NCBI GenBank assembly: GCA_963721105.1
Contig: CAVRHY010000011.1
Location: 372,001-436,000, forward strand
Length of the DNA: 64,000 bases
Direction of reading: 5' to 3'
Origin: Thermohalobaculum sp963721105
Lineage (GTDB): Bacteria > Pseudomonadota > Alphaproteobacteria > Rhodobacterales > Rhodobacteraceae
The position numbers were made by a program, and so were the translations under genes. Below the pieces are notes generated by a model. The model made no database searches and was not told where the DNA came from. It saw only the letters and a list, made by a program, of their open reading frames with translations. The stretch's first letter is position 1; every line of letters starts with the position of its first letter. Below, piece after piece: positions 35,802 through 46,796 of the stretch.

Positions 35802-38633
35802 TCAATGCGCCTCCGCCCAACTCAGCCCCTTCCCCGCGTCCACCACCAGCGGGACGCTCAGCTTCACCGCCGGCTCCGTCGCGTGCTCCATGACCTCGCG
35901 CACCACGTCGATGGTGCGGTCGGCCTCGGCCTCGGGCACCTCGAACAGCAGTTCGTCGTGGACTTGCAGCAGCATCCGGCCTGAGAGCCTTCGCCCGCTC
36001 CATCGCGGCGGGGATGCGGATCATCGCGCGGCGGATGATGTCGGCGGCGGTGCCCTGGATGGGGGCGTTGATGGCGGCGCGCTCGGCGAAGCCGCGGTGC
36101 GGGCCCTTGTTGGCGATGCCGGGGGTGTGGATGCGGCGGCCGAACAGGGTCTCGACGTAGCCGTGCTCGCGGGCGTGCTCCTTGGTCGTCTCCATGTAGG
36201 CGCGGATGCCGGGGAAACGCTCGAAATAGGCGTCGATGAAGGCCTGCGCGTCGCCGCGCGGGATGCGGAGGTTGTTCGACAGCCCGAACGCCGAAATGCC
36301 GTAGATCACGCCGAAGTTGATCGCCTTGGCGCGGCGGCGGATCTCGGGCGTCATCTGCTCCATCGGCACGCCGAAGACCTGGGAGGCGGTCATGGCGTGG
36401 ATGTCCTCGCCGTCGGCGGAACGCCTCCTTCAGCGGGCCGATGTCGGCGATGTGGGCGAGGATGCGGAGCTCGATCTGGGAGTAGTCGAGCGACACCAGC
36501 ACGTTGCCCGGCGCGGCGACGAAGGCGGTGCGGATGGCGCGGCCTTCCTCGGTGCGGATCGGGATGTTCTGCAGGTTGGGGTCGTTCGACGAGAGGCGGC
36601 CCGTCGAGGTCGAGGCGAGGCTGAAGGTCGTGTGGACGCGCCCCGTCTCGGGGTGGATGTAGGTCGGCAGCGCGTCGGTGTAGGTCGATTTCAGCTTCGA
36701 CAGCTGGCGCCAGTCGAGCACGCGGGCGGGCAGGTCGTGGCCCTCGGCGGCGAGTTCCTCCAGCTGCTCGGCGGGGGTGGCCCAGGCGCCGGTCTTGGTG
36801 CGCTTGCCGCCGGGCAGGCCCATCTCGTCGAACAGGATCTCGCCCAGCTGCTTGGGGCTGCCGATGTGGAACTGGCGGCCGGCGAGGCGGTAGATGTCGT
36901 CCTCGTGCTCGGCCATCTTCTGGGCGAAGCGGGCGGACATGTCGCCGAGCGTGCGGCGGTCGACCTGGACGCCGGCGGCCTCCATCTGCGCCAGGACGGG
37001 GACCAGCGGGCGCTCTAGCGTGTGGTAGACGCGGCTGAGGCGGTCGCGGGCGAGGCGCGGGCGGAGCGCGGTCCAGAGGCGGTGCGCCAGGTCGGCCTGG
37101 GCGGCGGCGTGCGGGGCGGCGCGCGGCACGGGCAGGCGGTCGAAGGTGATGGCGTTCCTGCCCGAGCCGAGAAGCTCGGCCAGCGCGCCGGGGCGGTGGC
37201 GCAGGTGGCGCTCGGACAGCTCGGTCAGGCCGTGGCCGCCGAGGCCGGATTCGACGGCGTAGCTGAGCAGCATGGCGTCGTCGGCGGTCGAGAGCTGGAT
37301 GCCGTGGCGGGCGAGGATCTTGGCGGCCTGCTTGACGTCGTGGCCGATCTTGAGGATGGCGGGATCCTCCAGCACCGGGCGGAGCGCGGCCAGCGCGTCC
37401 TCGAGCGGCATCTGGTCCGGGGCGAGGCCGTCGCCCAGCAGGTCGGTCTCGCCGGCGCGGTGGCCGAGCGGGAGATAGGTCGTGCGGCCGGGCTGCGGCG
37501 CCAGCGCGATGCCGCAGATCTCGGCCTGCATGGCGTCGGGGCCGGAGGTCGTGACGTGCAGGCCGAGGACGCCGCTCTCGTAGGCCTCGGCGACCAGGGC
37601 GTCGAGTTTCGCGGGCTCGGTGACGATCTCGTGCACGTCGTCGATGGGCGGCCAGTCGCGGACGACGCCGGGGGCCCAGCCCTCGTGCGGGCCGGTCTCG
37701 GCGTGCGCGGGCGTGTCGGCGGCGGGGGCGCCGCGCACGGGCGCCTTTGCGCCCGAGCGACTGGGCGACGCGGTCGGTCAGCGTGCGGAACTCCATCGCG
37801 ACGAGGAAGCCGATCAGCGTGTCGGGGTCGGGCTCGTGCAGCTCGAACTCGTCGAGCGCGTGCTCGACGGGGACGTCCTTCATCAGCGTGACGAGGTCGC
37901 GCGAGAGGCGGATCTGGTCGGCCTTCTCGATCAGCGTCTGGCGGCGCTTCGGCTGCCTGATCTCCTCGGCGCGGGCCAGCAGCGTGTCGAGGTCGCCGTA
38001 CTCCTCGATGAGCTGGGCGGCGGTCTTGATGCCGATGCCGGGCGCGCCGGGGACGTTGTCGACGCTGTCGCCGGCCAGCGCCTGGATGTCGATGACGCGG
38101 TCCGGGCCGACGCCGAACTTCTCGCGCACCTGGTCGGGGCCGATGGTCACGTTCTTCATCGGGTCGAGCATGTCGACGCCGTTGCCGACGAGCTGCATCA
38201 GGTCCTTGTCCGAGCTGACGATGGTGACCGTCGCGCCGGTGTCGCGCGCCTGGCAGGCATAGGTGGCGATCAGGTCGTCGGCCTCGTAGCCCTCCATCTC
38301 GATGCAGGGCAGGTTGAAGGCGCGCACGGCGTCGCGGACCAGCGAGAACTGCGGGCGAAGGTCCTCGGGCGGCTCGGAGCGGTTGGCCTTGTAGTCGGCG
38401 TACATCGCGTTCCGGAAGCTCTCGGACGAGTAGTCGAAGATCACGGCCAGGTGCGTCGGCCCCTTGGTGCCGAAGCCGGTGATCATCTTGTGCAGCATGG
38501 CGCAGAAGCCGGCGACGGCACCCACCGGCGCGCCGTCCGAGGGCCGGGTCAGCGGCGGCAGCGCGTGATAGGCCCGGAAGATGTAGGCCGAGCCGTCGAT
38601 CAGATAGAGATGGTGGCCCTTGCCGATGGTCAT
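35802..38633 (-). CDS. polA: DNA polymerase I (three apparent +1 indels)
   Basis: About 942 aa once corrected. N-terminal 5'-3' exonuclease/flap domain is intact (LYLIDGSAYIFRAYHALPPL, GYEADDLIATYA, VSSDKDLMQLV, ALAGDSVDNVPGAPGIGIKT). The middle 3'-5' exonuclease-like domain appears to lack its metal ligands: GLHVTTSG where DTET is expected, GHDVKQAAKIL and GGHGLTELSE at the other two motifs. The polymerase domain is good: HTTFSLASTSTGRLSSNDPN, LVSLDYSQIELRILAHI, RRAKAINFGVIYGISAFGLS, LLQVHDELLFEVPE. Frame breaks lie near 37748, 36423 and 35978. Replication-repair enzyme; stands alone on the minus strand. Confidence 0.92.
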
Positions 38634-38821
38634 GGAAGCTCTCCCCGCCCGAGGCCTCCTAGATACGCGCCGGGGCGGGGAATGCCAGAGGGGAGGGCTT
38701 GCGGCGGCCGGGACATGCCTGCCTGTCGCGGGAGCGTCGCGTCGGCGTGGACCGCGGCGGGCTGCGGGCGAAGGCCGGTGACGAGCTGCCCCGCGTCGGT
38801 GGCCCCCGTCGGTGGCGCCGA

Positions 38822-38848
38822 GGAGGGTGCGCCGGGGAGGGTGCGCCG
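38822..38848. repeat. 13-bp direct repeat upstream of the zinc-finger gene
   Basis: GGAGGGTGCGCCG occurs twice (38822-38834 and 38836-38848) with a 14-bp period in the 289-bp polA/dksA-like divergent interval. No other structure noted there. Confidence 0.6.
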
Positions 38849-38922
38849 CGGGGGGACCGGGATCCTTGGATCGGGCAGGCCGTTTTCTATGTTAGGATGA
38901 TCGTCGGATCGGAGGATGCAAC

Positions 38923-39192
38923 ATGGCCGGAGGCTGGGCGCGCGACGGCGCGGTGCAGGAACAGATCGAGGCCTCGATCGACGACGAGCTGAAGCGCATG
39001 CGCTCGCGGCCTCGGCCGGTCGGCGAGAGCCGGACGCACTGCGCCGAGTGCGACGAGCCGATCCCCGAGGCCAGGCGGCGCGCCCTGCCGGGCGTCAAGC
39101 TGTGCATCGAGTGCCAGCAATCCAGGGATGCGCGGCCGGTTCACCGTGGCGGGATCAACCGGCGCGGCTCGAAGGACAGCCAGCTGAAATAG
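38923..39192 (+). CDS. DksA/TraR-type C4 zinc-finger protein
   Basis: 89 aa, short TraR/YbiI-like member of the DksA family. The zinc finger is THCAECDEPIPEARRRALPG then VKLCIECQQ (two CxxC pairs about 17 residues apart). An N-terminal helix (DGAVQEQIEASIDDELKRM) precedes it. Short members lack the long coiled coil of DksA but can still enter the RNA polymerase secondary channel; whether this one does is unknown. Divergent from polA. Confidence 0.85.
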   Translation: MAGGWARDGAVQEQIEASIDDELKRMRSRPRPVGESRTHCAECDEPIPEARRRALPGVKLCIECQQSRDARPVHRGGINRRGSKDSQLK

Positions 39193-39479
39193 GCGGCGCT
39201 GGACTGGTCGCGGTCCGATCATCCTTCGCGCCGGAGCAGGAGCGTCGCCACTGCGGGGCCGGAGTGGGCATGGACCGCCGATGGCGCCTCGAAAATCCGA
39301 TCCTCGTCGGCGGCAGATTGCATGGCATGAGGACATCTGCGGTCGTGGCGCAGGTCGTGGCCGGCGGGGATCCAGTCCGGCGCGAGAGAGGGCGGTTGCG
39401 GCGGCGGAGCGGAGGGGAATGCGCTGGCTGCCGGGCTTTGTCGGGGGTATCGTCCGGGCGGAGAACGGGGGGACAGCCG

Positions 39480-39941
39480 GTGAGCCATGAGCCGACCAGG
39501 GTCACGGGGGGCTGTCTCTGTGGCAGCGTCCGGTACGAGGCAGAGATCTTTCTTACGAACGGCTACATCTGCCATTGCACCATCTGCCAGCGCAGCACCG
39601 GCCAGCCGGCGGAGATCACTGTCCTGATCAGAGCCGGCACGCTGAAATACCTGAAGGCCGAACCCAGATATTACGTCTCGTCGGACAGCGGCAAACGCGG
39701 CTTTTGCGCCGAGTGCGGGTCGCGCCTGGTCTGGCAGGCGCTGAGCCCCGAGGACGACTGGCTGACGAACGTCACGGTGGGCACCCTGGATCGGCCGGCC
39801 GAGGCAAGGGTGAGCAGGCATATCTACGCGGACACCCAGCTGCCATGGTATCGCGTGTGCGAGGACCTGCCCAAGCTGGCCGAGAAGGATGCGGGGCTGC
39901 TGCTCGACCTCCTGAGAAGCGAGGTGACCCCGGCCCGCTGA
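39480..39941 (+). CDS. GFA-family (glutathione-dependent formaldehyde-activating-like) protein
   Basis: 153-aa zinc protein of the GFA/CENP-V fold. Cysteine pattern: GGCLCGSVRYEAE, then GYICHCTICQRSTG and the second zinc site GFCAECGSRLVWQ, matching the family CxC, CxxC layout. GTG start at 39480 with GGGGGGACA upstream. Most family members have no proven formaldehyde activity, so the name is by fold only. The preceding 287 bp (39193-39479) contains no gene that I can support. Confidence 0.85.
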   Translation: MSHEPTRVTGGCLCGSVRYEAEIFLTNGYICHCTICQRSTGQPAEITVLIRAGTLKYLKAEPRYYVSSDSGKRGFCAECGSRLVWQALSPEDDWLTNVTVGTLDRPAEARVSRHIYADTQLPWYRVCEDLPKLAEKDAGLLLDLLRSEVTPAR

Positions 39942-39956
39942 CCGGCAGGGAAGGCG

Positions 39957-42221
39957 TCAGGCCCCGTTGGCCGGGGCGGCCGCGGGCGTGCCGCTGGTCG
40001 CCGTCAGCACCATCACGGTCAGGTCGTCGGACTGGGCGGCGCCGTCGGTGAAGGCGGCGACCTGGGCGCGGATATGGGCGACGACGGCCTCGCTGTCGGC
40101 GTCGGCGGGCGCCTCGGCGAGCGCGTCGCGGAGGCGGTCGAGGCCGAAGAGCGCGCCCTCGGCGTTCATCGCCTCGGTGATGCCGTCGGTGAAGAGGCAG
40201 AGGCGGTCGCCCGGCGCCAGCGTGAGCTCGGCGACGGCGTAGTCGGTGCCGTCCATCAGGCCGAAGGGCAGCCCGGCCGAGAGGTCGGGCTGCACGGGGT
40301 CGCGGCCCCGGCCGAACAGGAACGGCGCGTCGTGGCCGGCGGAGGCGAGGGCGAGCTGGCCCGTCGTCGTGTCGAGCAGGCCGGCGATGCCGGTGACGAA
40401 CATCAGGTCGGCGTTCTCGCGGGTGATCTCGGCGTTGGCGTCGTGCTGGATGGCGGCGAGCGACGGGCCGCCGCGGAGCGCCACCGATTTCCAGAGCGTC
40501 TTCGAGAGCAGCATGAACTGCGAGGCCTTCATGCCCTTGCCCGAGACGTCGGCGACGAGGAAGAACAGGTGCCGGTCGTCCAGCATGATCTGGTCGTAGA
40601 AGTCGCCGCCGACCTGCAGGGCGGGCTCGATGAAGCAGGCGAGGTCGATGCCCGGCGCGACGAAGCGCGACCTCGGCAGGAACTGGCGCTGCATGCCCGC
40701 CGCGGCGTCGAGCTCGCCCTGGATCTGCGCGCGGTCGGCGCGCTCGTTGGCGAGCGTCAGCTCGACCCGCACGCGGTCGGCGCGCTCGGTGACCAGCGCC
40801 AGCTCGGAGAGCAGCCGCGCCCGGTCGCGCTCGATCAGCGTCGCCGTGATGACGCCGGCCGCGACCGTGGCGATGCCGACCGCAGGAGTCGCGGCGTCGA
40901 ACAGCCAGCCGGCCAGGAAGGCGGCGTAGCCGGCGCCGAGCAGCGCCAGCAGGCCGGCGCCGATGGCGGCGACGGCCGGCGCGGGGCGCACGGCTGGCAC
41001 CAGGGCGACGACGGTCAGGCCGCCCAGCAGCAGCAGGACGGCCTCGAGCGCCGGCACGAACCAGGGGCGGCGCAGGAAATCGCCGGCGACGATCTGCTCG
41101 ATCATCTGGGCGTGCGCCTCGACGCCGTAGACGACCTGGCCGAGCGGCGACATGCGCTCGTCGATGCGGCCGAGGTCGACGACGGCCAGCAGCACGACCT
41201 TGCCGGCGACCAGCGCCGGGTCGAAGTCGTCGGCGAACAGCGCCTGCGCCGAGAGGTAGCGCCGGCCGACCTGACCGGTATCGCCGAGTTCGCCGAAGTG
41301 CAGCCAGAAGGTGCCGTCGTCCTCGGTCGGGAAGCGCGGCGCGGAAGAGTCGGCAGGGTCGCCGAACACGACCTCGAGCCCGGACCAGCCGGGCGTGATG
41401 GTCGCGGGGGTCGCGCCCTCGGCGAGCCGCAGCGCCTCGGCGCCCAGCATCAGCACCAGCTGACCGCAGATGCGCTGCACGACCGGCACGCGGCGCAGCA
41501 CGAAGCCGCGTTCCGAGCTGAAGGCGATGGCGCCGAGGCCGAGCTCGGCGAGGCCCAGGGCCTGCTCGGTCAGCATCGGCAGCGGCGCCTCGGCGTCGTC
41601 CCACTCGGCGGCGAGGGCGGGCAGCGGCGCCGTCGCGCCGACCGGCGGGGCCGGGAAGTCGCAGCCCTGGCCCGATGACGGGGTTGCGGACGGGGTCTCG
41701 GGCGGGGGCGGGGCGATGGCGGCCATGCCGGCGACGGGCAGCACCGCGGGCGCGCCGCGCAGCGCCTGGAACAGCACCTCGTCGGTGTCGCCGACCTGCT
41801 CGAGCGCGCCGGCGGCGTCCTCGAAGCCGAGCGCCCGGTACTCGTCGGCCATGCGGACGGGCGACTGCGGGTCGGGATTGCTCAGCAGGATGTCGAGGGC
41901 GACGACGCTGGCGCCGAGCTGGCCGATGCGGTGGATCAGCACGGCCAGCCTGTCGCGCGGCCAGGGCCACTCGCCGTTCAGCTTCATCGTCTCTTCGTCG
42001 ATAGCGACGATGACGGCGGGCGGGTCGGCCGGGCGCTCGCGCGGCGCCGCGCGGTGCAGCAGGTCGAACCAGGGGTCGCGCCAGGGCAGCCCGTCCTGCC
42101 CGGCCCAGAGCTGCAGGATCACGCTGATGGCGAGCAGCGCCAGCCCGATGGCGCGGGAGGGCCGGCCGGGCAGGGCGAGAGCGCGGCGGAGAGGTTCCAC
42201 CGCCGGTCCCACGCCCGTCAC
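39957..42221 (-). CDS. CHASE2 sensor - PP2C/SpoIIE-type serine phosphatase
   Basis: 754-aa membrane signalling protein. N-terminal helix (about 24-40, AIGLALLAISVILQL), an extracytoplasmic CHASE2 domain (DPWFDLLHRAAPRERPADPP, VIVAIDEETMKLNGEWPWPR, LGASVVALDILLSNPDPQSP, and later FDPALVAGKVVLLA), three helices about 390-465, a coiled coil (ELALVTERADRVRVELTLAN) and a PP2C-type phosphatase domain with MQRQFLPRS, QVGGDFYDQIML, LFFLVADVSGKGMKASQFM, LMFVTGIAGLL, LFTDGITEAMNAEG and SDDLTVMVL, the expected Asp metal ligands. It would dephosphorylate a STAS antagonist; a STAS gene sits in the same operon. The MBL gene ends 10 bp upstream. Confidence 0.92.
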   Translation of the reverse strand: MTGVGPAVEPLRRALALPGRPSRAIGLALLAISVILQLWAGQDGLPWRDPWFDLLHRAAPRERPADPPAVIVAIDEETMKLNGEWPWPRDRLAVLIHRIGQLGASVVALDILLSNPDPQSPVRMADEYRALGFEDAAGALEQVGDTDEVLFQALRGAPAVLPVAGMAAIAPPPPETPSATPSSGQGCDFPAPPVGATAPLPALAAEWDDAEAPLPMLTEQALGLAELGLGAIAFSSERGFVLRRVPVVQRICGQLVLMLGAEALRLAEGATPATITPGWSGLEVVFGDPADSSAPRFPTEDDGTFWLHFGELGDTGQVGRRYLSAQALFADDFDPALVAGKVVLLAVVDLGRIDERMSPLGQVVYGVEAHAQMIEQIVAGDFLRRPWFVPALEAVLLLLGGLTVVALVPAVRPAPAVAAIGAGLLALLGAGYAAFLAGWLFDAATPAVGIATVAAGVITATLIERDRARLLSELALVTERADRVRVELTLANERADRAQIQGELDAAAGMQRQFLPRSRFVAPGIDLACFIEPALQVGGDFYDQIMLDDRHLFFLVADVSGKGMKASQFMLLSKTLWKSVALRGGPSLAAIQHDANAEITRENADLMFVTGIAGLLDTTTGQLALASAGHDAPFLFGRGRDPVQPDLSAGLPFGLMDGTDYAVAELTLAPGDRLCLFTDGITEAMNAEGALFGLDRLRDALAEAPADADSEAVVAHIRAQVAAFTDGAAQSDDLTVMVLTATSGTPAAAPANGA

Positions 42222-42231
42222 CGCGCGGCCA

Positions 42232-43200
42232 TCAGAGCTTGAGGTCGAGGCCGTCCCAGGCGCCCGAGATGCGCAGCGGCGCCTTGTTGCGCCGCATGAT
42301 CTCCTCGATCCGGCGTGCCTCCTGGACGATCTGGTCCAGCCGCTCGTCGTCGTTCAGCGGCTCGTGGTGGAAGAACAGCAGGTGCTTGACGTCGCCCATC
42401 AGGCCCAGCTCGACGCCGACGACGTTCGAGCTGTGGCCCCAGTCCTCCTTGACGCTGGTCGACTCGGCCAGCGAGTACTGCGCGTCGAAGATCAGCACGT
42501 CGGCGTCGTGGATCCACTGCACGTAGGGATAGTCGTCCGAGATCATCTCGGGCTTGTGCTCGGCGTCCGAGGCGTAGACGACGGCGCGCCCGGCCCGCTC
42601 GACGCGGTAGCCGTAGGCGCGCCCGGCATGGTTCAGCTCGTGCGGGGTGACGCGGAAGCCGTTGATGTCGACCGTCTCGTCGCTCGGGATGACGTGGAAG
42701 TGGATGTCGGCCGGCAGCGCGTCGAAGGGCACCGGGAACGAGGGCGCGCCGTGCTGGCGGGCGAACGCCTCCTCGACGTTGTCGTGGCAGGAGTAGATGT
42801 GGATCACGTTGCCCGGGACGTAGGCCGGGATGAAGAACGGGAACCCCATGATGTGGTCCCAGTGGAAGTGGGAGATCAGCACGTGGTAGGGCTCGGCCGA
42901 GACGGGCCCGGCGGTGCGCATGACGTGCGCGGCGTATTCGCGCGCGCCCGAGCCGAGGTCGATCAGCAGCGACGGCCCGCCCTCCTCGTGCACCTGCACG
43001 CAGGCCGTGTTGCCGCCATAGATCGTCGGCAGCGCGCCGCGGCAGCCGCCGTTGATGAAGGCATCGACGTCGGCGGGGGTGGCGATGTCGTCGGGCCGGG
43101 CGGCGTTCAGGATGGCCCGGATGCGGTGCTGGACGCGGGCGCTGGTCTGCGGCCGCGGGATCGAACCCCGCGTGCCCCAGAACTTCACGTGGAGGGTCAT
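42232..43200 (-). CDS. Metallo-beta-lactamase-fold hydrolase
   Basis: 322-aa MBL-fold protein. N-terminus VKFWGTRGSIPRPQ resembles PqsE/RNase Z-like and phosphodiesterase relatives. Metal site: LISHFHWDHIMGFPFF (HxHxDH), ELNHAGRAYGYRV, VVYASDAEH, and a distal His in LLFFHHEP. Between STAS and CHASE2-PP2C genes, 6 and 10 bp apart, so clearly one operon. Substrate unknown; an MBL enzyme in a partner-switching operon may make or degrade a signal, or be an effector. Confidence 0.88.
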   Translation of the reverse strand: MTLHVKFWGTRGSIPRPQTSARVQHRIRAILNAARPDDIATPADVDAFINGGCRGALPTIYGGNTACVQVHEEGGPSLLIDLGSGAREYAAHVMRTAGPVSAEPYHVLISHFHWDHIMGFPFFIPAYVPGNVIHIYSCHDNVEEAFARQHGAPSFPVPFDALPADIHFHVIPSDETVDINGFRVTPHELNHAGRAYGYRVERAGRAVVYASDAEHKPEMISDDYPYVQWIHDADVLIFDAQYSLAESTSVKEDWGHSSNVVGVELGLMGDVKHLLFFHHEPLNDDERLDQIVQEARRIEEIMRRNKAPLRISGAWDGLDLKL

Positions 43201-43206
43201 GGCCGA

Positions 43207-43605
43207 TCAGCCCGAATACGCCTCGGCCGCCGCTGGTGAGACCTCGCCGATCGCCTCCGCGGTAGAGCCGGCGACCTTGAGGAGGGTGTCGAAGCGCGAG
43301 ATGCGGAAGACCTCGCCGACCACGCCCTTGATGCCGCAGACGACCAGCCGCGCCCCCGCCGCCGTGACGGTGCGCTGGGCCAGCAGCAGCGCCCTGAGCC
43401 CGGCGCTGGTGATGAAATCGAGCCCCGCGAGGTCGATCACCATCCCGCCGCCCTGCGGGACCTCGCGCGCCGCCTGGTCCAGCGCGGTGCCGAAGCTGTC
43501 CGAGTTGGTGTGGTCGACGCGGCCGGTGACCGTGACCAGTCGACAATCCGCGAACTGAGCGGCATCGACCGAAATGACTGACCGAGATGACCCTGGCGAC
43601 GTCAT
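43207..43605 (-). CDS. STAS-domain protein (anti-anti-sigma factor-like)
   Basis: 132 aa, single STAS domain: RLVTVTGRVDHTNSDSFGTA, MVIDLAGLDFITSAGLRALL with the phosphorylatable Ser in TSAG, ARLVVCGIKGVVGEVFRISR. Start at 43605 has AGGAAA upstream; an in-frame extension to 43671 is unlikely. In partner-switching systems such a protein is phosphorylated by an HPK-like anti-sigma kinase and dephosphorylated by a PP2C phosphatase, the latter encoded two genes downstream. No kinase gene lies nearby in the window. Confidence 0.9.
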   Translation of the reverse strand: MTSPGSSRSVISVDAAQFADCRLVTVTGRVDHTNSDSFGTALDQAAREVPQGGGMVIDLAGLDFITSAGLRALLLAQRTVTAAGARLVVCGIKGVVGEVFRISRFDTLLKVAGSTAEAIGEVSPAAAEAYSG

Positions 43606-43738
43606 TTTCCTGCTCGATTTCCCCCATCGAAAAGGACAGTAGCAGACCGATTCTGCCATGGACAGTGACAAAAGCTACCCGGTCGGCGCGGCGTTCCGGT
43701 GCCATCAGGGGTTGTACCGGGTGCGCTGGCGGTCGCCT

Positions 43739-45294
<1,556 letters not shown>

Positions 45295-45298
<4 letters not shown>

Positions 45299-45691
45299 GA
45301 TATCCGTGCCCTGACCGCGTCGTGGATGGTGTTGAAGCGCTTGAGCGAGGTGCGCGGGTGCAACTCGTCGAGGTCGAGCGAGAGCGCCAGCGGGGCGGTC
45401 GCCGATGCGGGCCTTGAGGTGGCCCTCGGCGGCGGCGTAGATCGCTTCCGCGGCGGCGAGGCGGGTGTCGGTGTCGCGGCCCGCGCCCATGCGGCAGATC
45501 ATGTTGACGTAGGCGTAGCGCGGGTCGCCGTCGGCGATGACATAAGTGCGGCAGGGGAAGGCGCGCACCCGGATGCCGGCCAGCGGGAAGATGCCGGTCG
45601 CCAGCATGGCGTCGCGCATCTCGGCGCAGAAGGCGGCGATCTCGACGTCCTCTTCGAGATTGGCGGAGTATTCGACCGTCAGGTGCGGCAT
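45295..45691 (-). CDS. hpaF: 5-carboxymethyl-2-hydroxymuconate delta-isomerase (one apparent +1 indel)
   Basis: Tautomerase-superfamily isomerase acting after HpaE. Pro-2 start MPHLTVEYSANLEE gives the catalytic N-terminal proline, then FPLAGIRVRAFPCRTYVIAD and MICRMGAGRDTDTRLAAAEA. Near 45403 an extra C breaks the frame (GDRP then LALSLDLDELHPRTSLKRFN); with it removed the protein is 131 aa and its TGA overlaps the hpaE ATG. Divergent from hpaG across 165 bp. Confidence 0.85.
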
Positions 45692-45705
45692 GGGCGGGGC
45701 CTCGG

Positions 45706-45751
45706 TTGACCGGCTTCGCGCCGTCATGGCAACGACGGGAGGCGCGGTCAA
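45706..45751. promoter_or_regulatory. Inverted repeat between hpaF and hpaG
   Basis: TTGACCG (45706-45712) and CGGTCAA (45745-45751), 32 bases apart, in the 165-bp divergent promoter region. It could be an operator for a regulator of the hpa genes; no regulator gene is present nearby. Confidence 0.3.
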
Positions 45752-45856
45752 TGGGCGCCGCCACCCTCGGCGAGCGGGGCGGATGCGGGGCACGGCCCTC
45801 GCCGCAGGCATCCCCTCTCCGGCGCGGAGAGGGGGGAGAGGTTGTGGAGGAAGACC

Positions 45857-46696
45857 ATGCGCCTGATCACCTTCGACGACGGCCGGGCCGGGGCGACCGA
45901 CGGCGCCGGCGTCTGGGACCTGACGGCGCGGCTGGGCGCGCCGTCGGTCAGGGCGCTGCTGGGCGACCTGGCCGCCGCGGGGCGCGCCTGCGGCGGCGGC
46001 GCCGACCGGCGGCTGGACGAGGTCGCGCTGGGGCTGCCGCTGCCCGACCCGGCCAAGATCGTCTGCGTCGGCGTCAACTACATGGACCGGAACGCGGAAT
46101 ACCGGGACGGCTCCGAGCGGCCGGCGAACCCGTCGCTGTTCATGCGCACCGCCCTCAGCCTGTCGCCGCATGGCGGGGCGATCTGGCGACCGCGCGAGTC
46201 GGCGCAGCTCGACTACGAGGGCGAGATCGTGCTGGTCATCGGCAAGGCCGGCCGGCGCATCCCGCAGGCCGAGGCGCACGGCCACATCGCCGGGCTGACC
46301 GTGATGAACGAGGGGTCGGTGCGCGACTGGCTGCGCCACGCCAAGTTCAACGTGACGCAGGGCAAGAACTTCGACCGCTCGGGCGGGCTGGGGCCGTGGA
46401 TCGAGACGGATCTGTCGGGGCTGGACCTGACCGACATGACCGTCGAGACGCGCGTCAACGGCGAGGTGCGCCAGCGCGACACGACGGCGAACATGGCGTT
46501 CCCGTTCGCGAAGATCATCGAATACGTCTCGACCTTCGCGACGCTGCTGCCGGGGGACCTGATCGCCACCGGCACGCCGACCGGGGCCGGGGCGCGCTTC
46601 GACCCGCCGCGATGGCTGGTGCCGGGCGACGTGGTCGAGGTCGAGGTCGAGGGCGTCGGGACGCTGAGCAACAGGGTCGAGGACGAACCGGCATAG
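45857..46696 (+). CDS. Fumarylacetoacetate-hydrolase family protein, probable HpaG-type isomerase/decarboxylase
   Basis: 279-aa FAH-fold enzyme. Short N-terminal domain (MRLITFDDGRAGATDG), then KIVCVGVNYMDRNAEY, the metal-binding glutamates in LDYEGEIVLVIGK, MNEGSVRDWLRHAKFNVTQG, GPWIETDLSG and the C-terminal LLPGDLIATGTPTGAG. GGAGG site upstream. The family covers many acylpyruvate hydrolases; divergence from hpaFE makes the homoprotocatechuate-pathway isomerase/decarboxylase role the most likely. hpaD, hpaH and hpaI are not in view. Confidence 0.8.
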   Translation: MRLITFDDGRAGATDGAGVWDLTARLGAPSVRALLGDLAAAGRACGGGADRRLDEVALGLPLPDPAKIVCVGVNYMDRNAEYRDGSERPANPSLFMRTALSLSPHGGAIWRPRESAQLDYEGEIVLVIGKAGRRIPQAEAHGHIAGLTVMNEGSVRDWLRHAKFNVTQGKNFDRSGGLGPWIETDLSGLDLTDMTVETRVNGEVRQRDTTANMAFPFAKIIEYVSTFATLLPGDLIATGTPTGAGARFDPPRWLVPGDVVEVEVEGVGTLSNRVEDEPA

Positions 46697-46796
46697 GGCA
46701 GCGGACCCGGGCGCAACCTTCCAGCGGGGAGCCCCGCGTTCGCGGGATCGACGAGGCTTCGGCCGGGCGGGAGCGCGGCGTGCGCGGCCCGCCTTG

